This document shows positions 17,735 to 27,544 of a stretch of DNA of 64,000 nucleotides, piece after piece. The stretch's first letter is position 1. Each line of letters starts with the position of its first letter. This DNA is from Methanosarcina sp. 2.H.T.1A.6. Lineage in GTDB: Archaea; Halobacteriota; Methanosarcinia; Methanosarcinales; Methanosarcinaceae. The notes beneath the pieces are model-generated. The model saw nothing but the letters and a program-made list of their open reading frames with translations. It was not told the DNA's origin and ran no database searches. Position numbers and translations under genes: made by a program. Where the stretch lies: positions 142,988 through 206,987 of the forward strand of contig NZ_JJOY01000024.1 in the NCBI RefSeq assembly GCF_000979455.1. The letters are read 5' to 3'.

Positions 17735-19342
17735 GTGGTTACTGTGGAAAAGAAGATTGTACTTGTTGCACTCACGCTTGCAATGTTCGTGCTCGTTATT
17801 GATACGACTATTATGAACGTCTCGATTTCGACACTTATCAGTGACTTCAATACGGACGTAACCACCGTCCAGGCAGCCATTACCCTGTATGCACTTGTGA
17901 TGGCGTCCCTGATGATCATCGGAGGGAAGATAGGGGATATTGTCGGGAGGAAACGGGCATTCAGGCTTGGACTGGTTATATACGGGGTGGGTTCGTTCCT
18001 GACGGCAATCAGCCCGACAATAGCTGTACTGTTTGTGGGCTGGTCGATCCTTGAAGGGCTTGGGGCAACCCTTGTCATGCCCGCTATCCAGACGCTTGTG
18101 ACCTCGAACTACAATGGGGAGGACCGTGCCATGGCTTATGGGATACTGGGGGGAGTCGTTGCAAGCGGAATTGCCCTCGGACCTATCATAGGAGGCTGGC
18201 TGACAACTGTATACACCTGGAGGCTTGCCTTTGTCGGAGAGGTTGTGATTGTGATCATTGTCCTGGCTTTAAGCCGCTACATCCTGGATGCACCCCTTGA
18301 GGCCGACGAAAAGCCGAAGCTGGATATATTTGGGTCTATCCTCTCCGCACTGGGGATGGGTTTTATCGTTTTTGGCATATTGCTGGCAGGGACTTACGGC
18401 TGGTGGAATGCACGCCAGACTTTCTCCATAGCAGGGATTGATATTTCCCCGTTCGGTCTTTCCCCCACTCCGTTTTTCATTGCAACAGGAGGCATTATCC
18501 TGCTGGGCTTTGCCGCCTGGGAACGCCATATCATTACCAGCGGAGGAATGCCGCTCGTAAGGCTCGACGTGCTCAGGGACCGCAGGGTCACATCGGGAAT
18601 CCTTATCCAGCTGGTCCAGACCTTCCTTTTTGGAGGTTTCCTGTTCAGCATGGCCCTCTTCCTTCAGATCGTCCTGGGCTTAAACGCGATTCAGACCGGC
18701 TTTGTCTACCTGCCTCTTTCCATACCGCTTTTGGTCGCCTCGTTGACTGCATCCCGTCTCTCCATCTTCATTGCCCCGAAGCGCATCATCCAGGTCGGAC
18801 TGATCATACTTCTCGCAGGGCTTTTCCTGGCTATTGCAACCATTGACGTGGAGGTCAGAGGGCCTGGCCTTATGATCGGCTTTGCCCTGATTGGGATAGG
18901 CGGGGGGCTTATAGCGTCCCAGGTAATGAACCTCGTGCTTTCCCAGGTAGTGCCTGAAAGGACAAGTGAGACGGCTGCCCTGATGGGCACTTTCCAGAAC
19001 CTGGGCATGGCCATCGGGACTGCGCTTATGGGCTCTCTCCTGGTTGCAGGCCTGGCAGCAGGAGCCATTACCTTAATCGATGACAGTACTGCCATTCCGG
19101 AGGAACTCAAGCCCGACCTTATATCGGCAGTAGAAGAGAATGTGCGCTTTTTGAGTGATGAAGAACTGAATGCTGTCCTGAAAGATGCTCCCCCTGACCT
19201 TACACAGGAAATCTTGAGGATTAACGAAATCGCCCGCATTCAGGGGATAAGAACTACCCTCCTGGGGCTGGTGATTATAACAATATTCGGCATAATCATC
19301 TCGATCTTCCTGCCGCCTGAAATCCTGGTCCCTCCTAAATGA
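17735..19342 (+). CDS. MFS drug exporter, DHA2 (14-TM, EmrB/QacA-like)
   Basis: A 535-residue proton-antiport-type exporter of the DHA2 group. Features visible are the motif-D1-like LVIDTTIMNVSISTL in the first span, motif A (GGKIGDIVGRKRAF) between spans 2 and 3, and motif C-like GGVVASGIALGPIIGGWL in span 5. The length is right for 14 spans, with a soluble loop near residues 440-500. Substrate is unknown. The start is GTG 17735 or GTG 17744; no strong ribosome site resolves it. The 29-bp repeat array upstream and the FilR1 regulator immediately downstream (about 70 bases) suggest a regulated efflux unit. Confidence 0.92.
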   Translation: MVTVEKKIVLVALTLAMFVLVIDTTIMNVSISTLISDFNTDVTTVQAAITLYALVMASLMIIGGKIGDIVGRKRAFRLGLVIYGVGSFLTAISPTIAVLFVGWSILEGLGATLVMPAIQTLVTSNYNGEDRAMAYGILGGVVASGIALGPIIGGWLTTVYTWRLAFVGEVVIVIIVLALSRYILDAPLEADEKPKLDIFGSILSALGMGFIVFGILLAGTYGWWNARQTFSIAGIDISPFGLSPTPFFIATGGIILLGFAAWERHIITSGGMPLVRLDVLRDRRVTSGILIQLVQTFLFGGFLFSMALFLQIVLGLNAIQTGFVYLPLSIPLLVASLTASRLSIFIAPKRIIQVGLIILLAGLFLAIATIDVEVRGPGLMIGFALIGIGGGLIASQVMNLVLSQVVPERTSETAALMGTFQNLGMAIGTALMGSLLVAGLAAGAITLIDDSTAIPEELKPDLISAVEENVRFLSDEELNAVLKDAPPDLTQEILRINEIARIQGIRTTLLGLVIITIFGIIISIFLPPEILVPPK

Positions 19343-19377
19343 ACCCGTTTATACTGGAACTATAATATTGCTGAAGA

Positions 19378-19389
19378 AAAACTATATAT
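19378..19389 (+). promoter_or_regulatory. TATA box for the FilR1 regulator
   Basis: AAAACTATATATC is centred about 28 bases before ATG 19413, the usual archaeal TATA-to-start-site distance, implying a leaderless mRNA beginning at or near that ATG. Confidence 0.5.
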
Positions 19390-19412
19390 CCGTAGCTTTT
19401 GCAGTAAAACTG

Positions 19413-20234
19413 ATGAGCTCTTCTCTGGTCACAGTTCTTCTGTCTTCCAAGAAGACAGATCTGTTTTTATTTCTAAAAGAGAAGCCCAGGACCATCGAAG
19501 AAATCAACTCCAAACTTGGCACCAACCCGGCTGCAATCCTGTTCCAGCTCAAAAGGTTAAATGAAAACGGGCTTGTTGTTCAGGAAGACAGGGTATACAG
19601 CCTCTCCCTTCCGGGAAAAATCCTTGTTCGAAGAATGGAATCTCTTGTAACAGCTTTCAGGCTGCTTGAGGACGATTACGATTACTGGCCAGGCGTTAAG
19701 CCCGGTGGAATTTCCCCCGTATTTTTTAAGCTAATGGAAGAACTTATGGCATATTTCCCTTCCCGCTATTACGGCGATGATGCTTCTTCAATGTATAAGG
19801 AAGTGACTGAAGCTTTTTGCAGCTCGAAACAGATTTTCCTTATTATTTCATACCCTGATCTTAGCTACCCGATCATCTGTGCAGAGCATGCAAAAAAAGG
19901 GCTGAAGGTATCGGTTATACTTACTCAACTGATATTTGAAAAATTCGCAGAAGAGTTTAAAGAAGAAATTGATACACTGCTTCTTTTTGAAAACTCTGAC
20001 ATATATGTCCTGGATAACGATATTACTCCCCCTACCGTTGCTGTAACTGATACAATGGTCCTTACATACTTTTCATCAGGGAAAAACGATGGAAATGAGG
20101 ACAACAGTATGATTATTTTCGGGGAAAATGCCGTGCGGTGGGGTCAGGAACTTTTTGAACACTTCAGGGTGCTGGCCGAACCTCTGGTACCTGAATCGTC
20201 AGACCAGTTATATCTTGAATCCCGGTGTAAATGA
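19413..20234 (+). CDS. Winged-helix regulator with FilR1 (DUF1724) domain
   Basis: A 273-residue ArsR-like winged helix (about 1-75; SSKKTDLFLFLKEKPRTIEEI, then FQLKRLNENGLVV) is followed by a FilR1/DUF1724 ligand domain ending NAVRWGQELFEHF. This architecture is a large regulator family in methanogens. A TTG 15 codons upstream (19368) extends the frame. ATG 19413 is preferred because it aligns with the N-terminus of the paralogue at 33177 and lies 28 bases after a TATA box. Its closeness to the exporter makes it a good candidate to bind the 29-bp repeats; this is inference. Confidence 0.85.
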   Translation: MSSSLVTVLLSSKKTDLFLFLKEKPRTIEEINSKLGTNPAAILFQLKRLNENGLVVQEDRVYSLSLPGKILVRRMESLVTAFRLLEDDYDYWPGVKPGGISPVFFKLMEELMAYFPSRYYGDDASSMYKEVTEAFCSSKQIFLIISYPDLSYPIICAEHAKKGLKVSVILTQLIFEKFAEEFKEEIDTLLLFENSDIYVLDNDITPPTVAVTDTMVLTYFSSGKNDGNEDNSMIIFGENAVRWGQELFEHFRVLAEPLVPESSDQLYLESRCK

Positions 20235-20459
20235 CGTTTTTGAGTAAGAAAATAATGGCCGGCTCCAAATAAAAAATCCGTATCTTCCTGCACCTTTCTG
20301 AGTTTTATTATAAGTTCATCACACAAAGCCATGAGCTTCTTGAATGGCTCAACGACTTGTCTCTATTATTTATAGATTTTTCTTTGAATGCCAACTCAAT
20401 TAGTAAATTATATTAAAGTCTGCTACATTTTGACTTCCATAAATATTCGGAAGGGTAAA

Positions 20460-22220
20460 ATGGACAACAGTTACACGATTAACGAAATAATAAAAATGAT
20501 AGGAAGAAATGAAGTATATCTTCCGGCGATTCAAAGAAAGTTTGTTTGGAAACCTGAACAAATTGAAAATATATTTGATTCTATTATGAAGGGATATCCT
20601 ATTGGAATGTTTCTTTTCTGGATTGTTCAAGGTAATGATAAGGATGAATACACATTTTATAAATTTATGCAGGATTACCACGAGCGAGATAAGGTATACA
20701 ATGACATTGCTCCCAAACCGGAGTTAAAAGAAAAAATTATTGGAGTTCTGGATGGTCAGCAGCGTTTGAATTCTATGTATATTGCACTTCAGGGAACTTA
20801 TGCATACAAAAAACCATATGCTCAGTGGAAAAATGATGCTGCTTTCTCTAAAAGAATGTTTTATTTGAACCTTTTTAAACCATCCAGTTTAAGCGAAGGA
20901 GAAGATCAAAATTATCAATTCAAGTTCCTTGATGATTCCGAAGCTAAAAGAATAAACAAGGATAATTTCTGGTTTCTTATAAGAGATGTATTAACTTGGG
21001 GAAACGACCCGGATATAGATTACCATTATGATAATTTATTTGAAACAACTATTGTTTCTGAGGAAATCGAAGATCTTCTCAAAGAGAAGCGAAGAGAAAT
21101 AAAATACACATTAAGAACTCTGCATAAGAAACTAGTGGAAGATAAGTCAATATTGTATTATAAGGTTGAAGATAAATCTCTGGATGATATATCTGACATA
21201 TTTGTAAGAGTAAACAGTGGAGGAACTATCCTATCAAAGACAGACCTGCTATTTTCAACAATAGTAGCAAATTGGGAAAAAGGTAGAGATGAGATAGAGA
21301 AGTTTCTCCTCAAGATCAATAAAAAGGGTGATGGATTCCGATTCAACAATGATTTTGTAATGCGTTCGTGCCTTGTATTAACTGATTGTCCTGTGCTTTT
21401 TAAGGTTAAAAGCTTCAAGAAAGAAAACATTGACAAAATAAAAGCTGAATGGGATAACATAAAAGCATCTATTGATAAGTCTATTGACGTTTTGATTAAG
21501 TTTGGTTTTAACGAGGAAAATCTTACATCACAAAATGCTGTTATCCCGATTGCTTACCACTATATGAAAAAAGGAAATGACTCTCCTGATTCGTTGGAAG
21601 GACAAAGAAGATACATCCTTCATGCTCTTTTAAGAAAGGCATATGGTGGTCAGGGTGATCAGGTGCTGTCTAGTTTTAGAGAAGTAATGAGAGAGAAAAA
21701 AGATGAAAACTATGTACTAAAGAGTAATAAGTTCTCTTTTGATTTGCTTCTGCAGACTAATTTGCCTGGAAATAAATCCTTGAAAATTATGGAAGACGAC
21801 ATCGAAGACATCCTGGAATATAAGAAAGGACCCTATACTTTTATGGTACTTTCACTTCTTTATCCGAGTTTAAAATTCGATCAAATAAAGTTCCATCAGG
21901 ATCATATTCATCCTGTAAGTATGTTTATAAACTCCAAGTTCGAGAAATTTGGAATACCTGCTGAAAAATGGAGTGAGTGGCAGGACAAAAAAGATATGCT
22001 TCCGAATTTACAGCTGATGAAAGGGGAAGAAAATGAGAGTAAAAACAAAATACCATTTAAACAATGGTTAGAAGATACCTGTTCTCCTCTTGAAATCAGT
22101 AAATTTAAAGCTGAAAATTATATCCCTGAAACTGTCAGTTTGGAATTTGAGAACTTTGATGAATTTTTTGAAGAAAGAAAAGCTATTCTTAAAAATGAAA
22201 TTAAAAAGTTTTTAATGTAA
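20460..22220 (+). CDS. DUF262-HNH (DUF1524-like) protein, possible stand-alone defence nuclease
   Basis: A 586-residue protein with an N-terminal DUF262 (ParB/Srx-like NTPase) domain: LPAIQRKFVWKPEQIENIFD, PIGMFLFW and the hallmark GVLDGQQRLNSMY. The C-terminal HNH-type part carries QDHIHPVSMF and NLQLMKGEENESKNK. This is the fold pair of GmrSD-type modification-dependent restriction enzymes and several phage-defence proteins. ATG 20460 has GGAAGGG upstream; a further 24 upstream codons are open but atypical. The gene is visibly more AT-rich than its neighbours, stands alone, and is followed by a dispersed repeat, consistent with recent acquisition. Its defence role is inferred from family. 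Confidence 0.82.
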   Translation: MDNSYTINEIIKMIGRNEVYLPAIQRKFVWKPEQIENIFDSIMKGYPIGMFLFWIVQGNDKDEYTFYKFMQDYHERDKVYNDIAPKPELKEKIIGVLDGQQRLNSMYIALQGTYAYKKPYAQWKNDAAFSKRMFYLNLFKPSSLSEGEDQNYQFKFLDDSEAKRINKDNFWFLIRDVLTWGNDPDIDYHYDNLFETTIVSEEIEDLLKEKRREIKYTLRTLHKKLVEDKSILYYKVEDKSLDDISDIFVRVNSGGTILSKTDLLFSTIVANWEKGRDEIEKFLLKINKKGDGFRFNNDFVMRSCLVLTDCPVLFKVKSFKKENIDKIKAEWDNIKASIDKSIDVLIKFGFNEENLTSQNAVIPIAYHYMKKGNDSPDSLEGQRRYILHALLRKAYGGQGDQVLSSFREVMREKKDENYVLKSNKFSFDLLLQTNLPGNKSLKIMEDDIEDILEYKKGPYTFMVLSLLYPSLKFDQIKFHQDHIHPVSMFINSKFEKFGIPAEKWSEWQDKKDMLPNLQLMKGEENESKNKIPFKQWLEDTCSPLEISKFKAENYIPETVSLEFENFDEFFEERKAILKNEIKKFLM

Positions 22221-22302
22221 TGGTGGATAGCTTTCTATCTTACCTCTTTATTTTTTAATTGTGAGCAGTTTCTGACTATATTACAAATATCTCTGACACA
22301 TA

Positions 22303-22575
22303 TAACCTTATTCACTATACTGTGTCGTTTTTTCACGCTCGACGCAGGAGAGCGGCCTTTCCAGTGAAAAAGAAGAGAAAAAGAGAAAAGTAAATAGAAA
22401 ATAGATCAAAAGCCAGTAGTAAAAGAAGCCTAAAAAATCTGTAAGTTTATCAAACAATACGGAATTTATTCTATCCTTTTACTTTTTCTCCCTTCTGCTT
22501 TCCATTTATCTTTTGGGAAGGGCCGCCAGACAAGCTGGCGGAGGCGCTTATATTTTCTGAGAATTAAACAGCGGT
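22303..22575 (-). repeat. Dispersed hairpin/GA-rich repeat, copy 2 (inverted)
   Basis: This is the minus-strand copy. The stem-loop at 22523-22541 is a perfect 7-bp stem (CCGCCAG/CTGGCGG). An A/G-rich middle follows, with Box B near 22336-22370 and an end shared with copy 3 (AGTGAATAAGGTTA on the minus strand). It lies in the convergent gap after the DUF262 gene. Confidence 0.75.
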
Positions 22576-22721
22576 TTCAGGGTGCAGAGAAAGTATTTCT
22601 CAGGGCTTGGCCGGGAGAGCCGGTACAACCTGAGACAACTTGAGACAACCTGTGCAGACCGGGAAGAATGTACTGCCTAAGATACATCACTTTAGGACTG
22701 CACCACCTTAGAGAGCTGGTT

Positions 22722-23312
22722 TTACTTCTGCATCCCTTCAAGCACTTTCTCAGCTTTTTCTCTTACCTCTGCAAAAATATCTTTCCCTTTTGTATCGATT
22801 CCTACAATGAGCGGCCCGAACTCCTGCACTCTGAGCACCCAGACAGCTTCAGGCATTCCAAGGTCAAGCCAGTGGACGGTTTTCACCTCTTTTATCAGTT
22901 CGGCGGCAAGGGCTGCACAGCCTCCTGTATATGCAAGGTAGACGCATCTGTCTTTTAGTGCAGAGGCAACGCTTTTCATTCCGCCTTTTCCGATAACTGC
23001 CCGAACATTGTGGGCTTTCAGCAGAGGAGGGGTCATTTTTGACATCCTGTCGCTGGTTGTGGGGCCTGCGGATACGACTTTCCATTCCTCCTCCTCTCCT
23101 TTCGCGGTCTGCTGCATAAGAGGACCGCAGTGATAGACTACGGCTCCTTCGAGGGAGAAAGGAAGTTCTTCTCCTTTTTCTTCGATTTCAAGAATTCTGG
23201 CATGGGCTTCGTCCCGGGCTGTCAGGATCTCTCCTGTGATATATACTATGTCTCCGGCGTTGAGATTCTCAATATCCTCTATCTTCAGCGGGGTCTGCAG
23301 GTGATGTTCCAT
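22722..23312 (-). CDS. Fumarate hydratase class I, beta subunit
   Basis: This is the C-terminal-type half of the oxygen-sensitive class I fumarase, which interconverts fumarate and malate. The 196-residue protein shows family blocks [39 protein letters not shown] and the C-terminal [16 protein letters not shown] 23312 overlaps the alpha-subunit stop by one base (TAATG), indicating translational coupling. Sixteen upstream in-frame codons belong to the overlap with the alpha gene and are not likely translated. Confidence 0.93.
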   Translation of the reverse strand: MEHHLQTPLKIEDIENLNAGDIVYITGEILTARDEAHARILEIEEKGEELPFSLEGAVVYHCGPLMQQTAKGEEEEWKVVSAGPTTSDRMSKMTPPLLKAHNVRAVIGKGGMKSVASALKDRCVYLAYTGGCAALAAELIKEVKTVHWLDLGMPEAVWVLRVQEFGPLIVGIDTKGKDIFAEVREKAEKVLEGMQK

Positions 23313-24166
23313 TATTCCTCCCCCCCGAACACGACTGAAGCATGCCGGTTCGCCCAGCACTGGATGTTTATAGCAACAGGAAGGGAAGCCGTATGGCAGT
23401 GTGCGGTTTTCACATGTACGGCAAGGGCGGTTGTGCTGCCCCCCAGGCCCATACAGCCAATCCCAAGAGCATTTACCGCTTCAAGGATTTCTTTTTCGAA
23501 GCTGCTCATCCGGGTGTCGAGAGGCTCAAGAAGGGCTTCTTTTGCAAGCCTGGCGGCTTTATCAAAAGAACCTCCGATCCCCACTCCAAGAGTCAGGGGG
23601 GGGCAGGGCATTCCACCTGCGTTTACCACGGTCTCAAGCACGAAGTTTTTGATACTACCAACCTCGGTGGGATTCAGCATCCTGAGTGCGCTCATGTTTT
23701 CCGAGCCCGCACCTTTCGGGGCAACCGTGATCTTGAGCTGTTTTCCAGGCACGAGTTTCCAGTGGATGTCCGGAATTCCGACTCCTGTATTGTCCCCGCT
23801 GTTCTTGCGGGTAAGGGGGTCCACGGCATTAGGACGGAGAGGAATCTCGGCTGTTGCAAGGACAACTGCTTCCCTTATCGCAGCTTCCAGGTCAAAACCA
23901 GGCTGAAACTCGGACCCGAGCTCGGCAAAAAAGATCTGGATGCCTGTGTCCTGGCACATAGGAACCCCATGGTTTTTTGCAATTTCGGTGTTTTTCAGGA
24001 TTGCCTGGAGCTGGGATTTTGCAACAGGATTTTCTTCCCGGGCTTCGGCGTTCCTGAGCGCGTCAAGGACATCATCGGGAAGCTCGATTTCCGCTTTTCT
24101 GAGAAGGTCTGCAATAGACCGGATGAAGGTTTCACGGTTTAGTTTTGAAGACAAAAAGATCACCAT
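23312..24166 (-). CDS. Fumarate hydratase class I, alpha subunit
   Basis: The [4Fe-4S]-carrying half of class I fumarase. Three candidate cluster Cys are in [24 protein letters not shown] and [25 protein letters not shown] and [12 protein letters not shown] are further family blocks. The start ATG 24166 is chosen over the ATG at 24202 because a TATA box at 24211-24220 would place transcription start between the two. It forms a two-gene operon with the beta subunit, and supplies the four-carbon end of the partial citrate pathway typical of methanogens. Confidence 0.93.
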   Translation of the reverse strand: MVIFLSSKLNRETFIRSIADLLRKAEIELPDDVLDALRNAEAREENPVAKSQLQAILKNTEIAKNHGVPMCQDTGIQIFFAELGSEFQPGFDLEAAIREAVVLATAEIPLRPNAVDPLTRKNSGDNTGVGIPDIHWKLVPGKQLKITVAPKGAGSENMSALRMLNPTEVGSIKNFVLETVVNAGGMPCPPLTLGVGIGGSFDKAARLAKEALLEPLDTRMSSFEKEILEAVNALGIGCMGLGGSTTALAVHVKTAHCHTASLPVAINIQCWANRHASVVFGGEE

Positions 24167-24210
24167 TATATTGGAGAAATGGATTTTTATGAAGAAAGGC
24201 ATGAATGCAG

Positions 24211-24220
24211 AGTATATAAT
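24211..24220 (-). promoter_or_regulatory. TATA box of the fumarate hydratase operon
   Basis: ATTATATACT on the minus strand is centred about 50 bases before ATG 24166, predicting a start site near 24190 and a leader of about 22 bases. Confidence 0.45.
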
Positions 24221-24267
24221 GTGAGCGCCTTAAGGGCTAAAATACGGACACATTTTTGTTTTTAACG

Positions 24268-24731
24268 TGTGAACTAACCCTCCCTGCTTTCTGATGAAAG
24301 CGAGGAAGGAGCTTCTTGCTTCATCCCTCGAACTACTGTTCGCAAGTCCACAAGCCCATCCCCTGCGTTCCGCAGGTGTCAGATTACTATCAGATTTTAA
24401 TCTTGAAGAGAGAATTTTTTGATATTGATTGCAGCATTTGTGTCTCTGTCATGCTTTGAAAGATGCTGTCTAGCCTTATTCCTATTCTTAAAACCTTTAA
24501 CTTTTCTATCTCCACTAAAAGTACAGCTAAAGAACAGTATTTTTGAACAGAAATCCTCGTATATCTGTGCAAATCCTCCATAGAGGATGCTTTCTTCGCC
24601 AATTTGAATATATCCTCTATTATGGATCTTACTGATCTGAACTCTTTCCATTTGCTTAGTAACTCTTTAAATTTTGCAATTATTTCTTTGTAGATTTTTA
24701 TTTCCCTCTCAATTTCTATTTTCTGGTACAT
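24268..24731 (-). pseudogene. Decayed IS605/IS1341-type tnpB with right end
   Basis: Minus-strand fragments of TnpB remain in shifting frames. The clearest is the C-terminal KHDRDTNAAINIKKFSL (RuvC-III region and tail); the upstream helical part reads in another frame. RuvC-I and most of the zinc ribbon are lost. The right end survives: CCTCGCTTTC pairs with GAAAGCAGGGAGG and is followed by GTTAGTTCAC at about 24268-24278, the same ending as the 34-35 kb element. It sits just upstream of the fumarase promoter. Confidence 0.7.
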
Positions 24732-24796
24732 TCAAACTATAATTCTACATTTAATCAGAATTTTACGCCTGACTGTGAGAAGGAAATTGCTGTACA

Positions 24797-25615
24797 TCAC
24801 ATGATTCTGGACACAAGAGTATAAGCAAAAGCACTTAAAACCAGCCTGATCGAAGAAAACACAACCGAAACCATTGAAAATGCCACCAGGTAAACATTGA
24901 GAGCCAGAATACCCGTGAAACAACCGGATAAATCAATATTTAGGAGCAGGGCAATCACATTTACCAGCAAAATGAAAGAAAATATTGTAATCAGACCTCT
25001 TCCTGCTCCTTTAAGATCTTCTTTGCTCAGGGCTATGTGGGAAGAGATCGCGATTGCAAGGGCAAAATAGATCCAGAAACTGGCTGAGGTTAAATTTTCT
25101 GCCGAAAAAATACTTTTAAAAAGCTGGGCTGTCAGTACGAAAATACTTTCTAATGTCCGGTAGTCAAACTGGCCGGAGCCAAGGGTCAGATAGTTTGCAA
25201 AAGTGGCGAAAGAATCAGGCAGGAAAAGGTACATTCCGAGGACCAGGGTAAAGGTTCCGCTGAATATGGGGCCCATACCTATGAAAAAGTTTCCTATGTT
25301 CTGGTAGAGGCTTTTCTGGTTCCAGCTGTGATTGACGTATCCAAGGATTCCGTCCCGGGGTCTCAGGTTAAAGAGCTTGAATTTATTTACCTTATGCTTG
25401 AAAAGATAGCACATCAGCAGGTGGCCAAGTTCGTGGATTGGGGTGCCTATCCAGGCTGTAATCATAATTCCTTTCAGACCAAAAACGCTCTGGATATAGA
25501 AGTTGGTTCTATTCTCAATAAACCCCAGGATGAAGCCGATAAGGATCAGAGAGCCTGTGACGCAGAGGGTTTCGAACAGGATCAATTGCAAAATAGTGAG
25601 AAGTATATTTTCCAT
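24797..25615 (-). CDS. Polytopic membrane protein with HExxH motif (M50-like)
   Basis: A 272-residue, six- to seven-span membrane protein. GTPIHELGHLLMCYLFKH in the second hydrophobic region is a HExxH zinc motif with Gly and Leu placed as in intramembrane site-2-type metalloproteases. A second Asp/Asn-type ligand motif (NxxPxxxxD) typical of M50 is not obvious, although GNFFIGMGPIFSG may be its equivalent. No partner gene adjoins it. Membrane protease is the most likely role, but the family is not pinned down. Confidence 0.75.
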   Translation of the reverse strand: MENILLTILQLILFETLCVTGSLILIGFILGFIENRTNFYIQSVFGLKGIMITAWIGTPIHELGHLLMCYLFKHKVNKFKLFNLRPRDGILGYVNHSWNQKSLYQNIGNFFIGMGPIFSGTFTLVLGMYLFLPDSFATFANYLTLGSGQFDYRTLESIFVLTAQLFKSIFSAENLTSASFWIYFALAIAISSHIALSKEDLKGAGRGLITIFSFILLVNVIALLLNIDLSGCFTGILALNVYLVAFSMVSVVFSSIRLVLSAFAYTLVSRIM

Positions 25616-25844
25616 TTTTACCTCTAAAACACAAAATTCAGGCCTTCAAGCTTTCTCAAAACAATCTCAAATTCTACAATTGGGTAATATTCCAGTTCAA
25701 TTTTTATTTCATGAAATCCGCTATTTTTTTCCTTGTTGTGTACAGTACACATCATAATAAATTCAATTTTTCTTTTCCCTCTATATATTTAGAGTAGTCG
25801 GGCTGTAGACATGAGATTACTTTCTATTCTATTTCAAATCAGTC

Positions 25845-25866
25845 AATATATATTATATATTATAAT
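25845..25866 (+). promoter_or_regulatory. TATA-rich promoter of DUF389 copy 1
   Basis: A run of alternating A/T (ATATATTATATATTATAAT) lies 15-36 bases before ATG 25881, placing the likely start site at or near the ATG (leaderless). Copy 2 has a comparable AT run at about 27510-27526. Confidence 0.45.
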
Positions 25867-25880
25867 TATTTAATTATATT

Positions 25881-27179
25881 ATGCGTATTGTTCAGGTACT
25901 CATTCCGGAAGGGAGGCGGGAGCCGGTACTGGCTGTGCTTGATGACGAGCAGATCGACTATGCGGTCTGGGACGAAACAGGGAGAGGGGAATTCGAAGCC
26001 CTGGTCCAGTTCCCCATACCGCCGATCGGCGTCGAACCGGTGATGGCCAGGCTGCGTGAGGCGGGAATCAGTGAGAATGCGTACACAATCGTCCTGTCAC
26101 CTGAGACAGTTGTTTCCGCACGTTTGGGAGCGTTGAAGAAACGTTATTCAGGACTCCGCATTTCCAGGGAAGAACTCGTAGCACGTGCGGAAGATCTTGC
26201 ACCTGCGACTTCTACTTTTCTTGCTTTTCTTATTCTAAGCACTGTTATTGCTACGGCCGGGCTGCTGCTTGACTCTGCTGCAACAATCATAGGAGCAATG
26301 GTCGTTGCCCCGCTCATGGGCCCGGCAATCTCCGCCAGCGTCGGGACAGTCGTCGATGAACGGGAACTCGCCGTCCGCGGGGTTAGACTGCAGGTGATGG
26401 GACTCCTGCTGGCAATCGCAGTTGCTACTGTAATAGGTACAATCATGAAAGGAACTCTGCTTTTGCCGCCGGGACTCGATATCCGCGAAGTAGGCCAGAT
26501 TGCCGAGCGTACCACCCCGAACTTCCTGTCCCTCTTCCTTGCGCTGGGCTCGGGGCTTGCCGGCGGCATAAGCATTATGCGGGGCTCCGGGTCTACCCTT
26601 GTGGGGGTGGCAATTGCAGTGGCTCTCGTCCCACCGGCTGCAACATCGGGGCTAGGGCTTGCCTGGGGACTCTATGACGTGGCGATAGAAGCTGCCGTGC
26701 TGGTGCTTGTAAACCTGCTTGCTATCAACGTATCGGCTCTCATCCTGTTCTGGATTTCGGGTTTTCGCCCTGCTGAGGAAAAGGCTGTTGGTCGTGCCCG
26801 CACCGCGGTGATCTCACGCGCAGCAGTCCTCGCCGTTGCAATCGCCTTCCTCTCCATAGTTCTCGCTCTTGTCACTTACACCTCCTTCCAGGCCGCTCTG
26901 GTTGAACAGGAGATTAACCAGGAACTGGAGGAAATGTTCAAGGAACCTGAGTATGCAGAAGCAGAGTTTATACTGGGAGAGAGCATAGAAGTCAGTTATG
27001 GGCCTTCAGATTTCCTGTTCGGTAAACCGGCAGAGGTGACTTTTTTAGTGGGATATCGAGCCGGGGTAGAAATTCCTCCGGATATTGGCAGGGTAGCTGA
27101 CGACCGACTGAAAGAAGCCACCGGCAAAGACGTTAAGATCACTGTCGGCTTTGTTGTGGCTCAGCAGATCACCGATTAA
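25881..27179 (+). CDS. TIGR00341/DUF389 membrane protein, copy 1
   Basis: A 432-residue protein of the DUF389 (TIGR00341) family, whose function is unknown. A soluble N-terminal domain (about 1-95) precedes a membrane region. The latter contains family hallmarks DSAATIIGAMVVAPLMGP and IMRGSGSTLVGVAIAVALVPPAATSGLGL, with about six or seven spans. A C-terminal soluble domain of about 90 residues follows. It is nearly identical to the next gene except in the C-terminal domain. Likely leaderless. Confidence 0.9.
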   Translation: MRIVQVLIPEGRREPVLAVLDDEQIDYAVWDETGRGEFEALVQFPIPPIGVEPVMARLREAGISENAYTIVLSPETVVSARLGALKKRYSGLRISREELVARAEDLAPATSTFLAFLILSTVIATAGLLLDSAATIIGAMVVAPLMGPAISASVGTVVDERELAVRGVRLQVMGLLLAIAVATVIGTIMKGTLLLPPGLDIREVGQIAERTTPNFLSLFLALGSGLAGGISIMRGSGSTLVGVAIAVALVPPAATSGLGLAWGLYDVAIEAAVLVLVNLLAINVSALILFWISGFRPAEEKAVGRARTAVISRAAVLAVAIAFLSIVLALVTYTSFQAALVEQEINQELEEMFKEPEYAEAEFILGESIEVSYGPSDFLFGKPAEVTFLVGYRAGVEIPPDIGRVADDRLKEATGKDVKITVGFVVAQQITD

Positions 27180-27544
27180 GCTACAGGGACAGCAGATCCG
27201 GCTCCTCTGACTCCGGCTTGCCTTATGGTAGTTTCCTGCTTCATAGAGCTGCCCTGGCTGGAAAAAAAATATTCCATGAAACCTTGCCATAACCCTTTAC
27301 TCATTTTTATTGCTAATTCCTATCCTTAGACTAATGAGTGTAGTATCCAAAACACTCATCTTTTGCATTCTTGTCCGGCTTTTTCCGTAGCTTTTGCCAT
27401 AGCTTTTGCAGCAGCAAAGGATTTCTTCTTTAAGTTTTAACATATTTAGATAAGTCCGTCTTTTTTAATTATTTACTGTCTACTGAATTTCAAACACGAT
27501 TAAATAAAAATAAATATATATATTATAGTAGCGGAAATTACATT

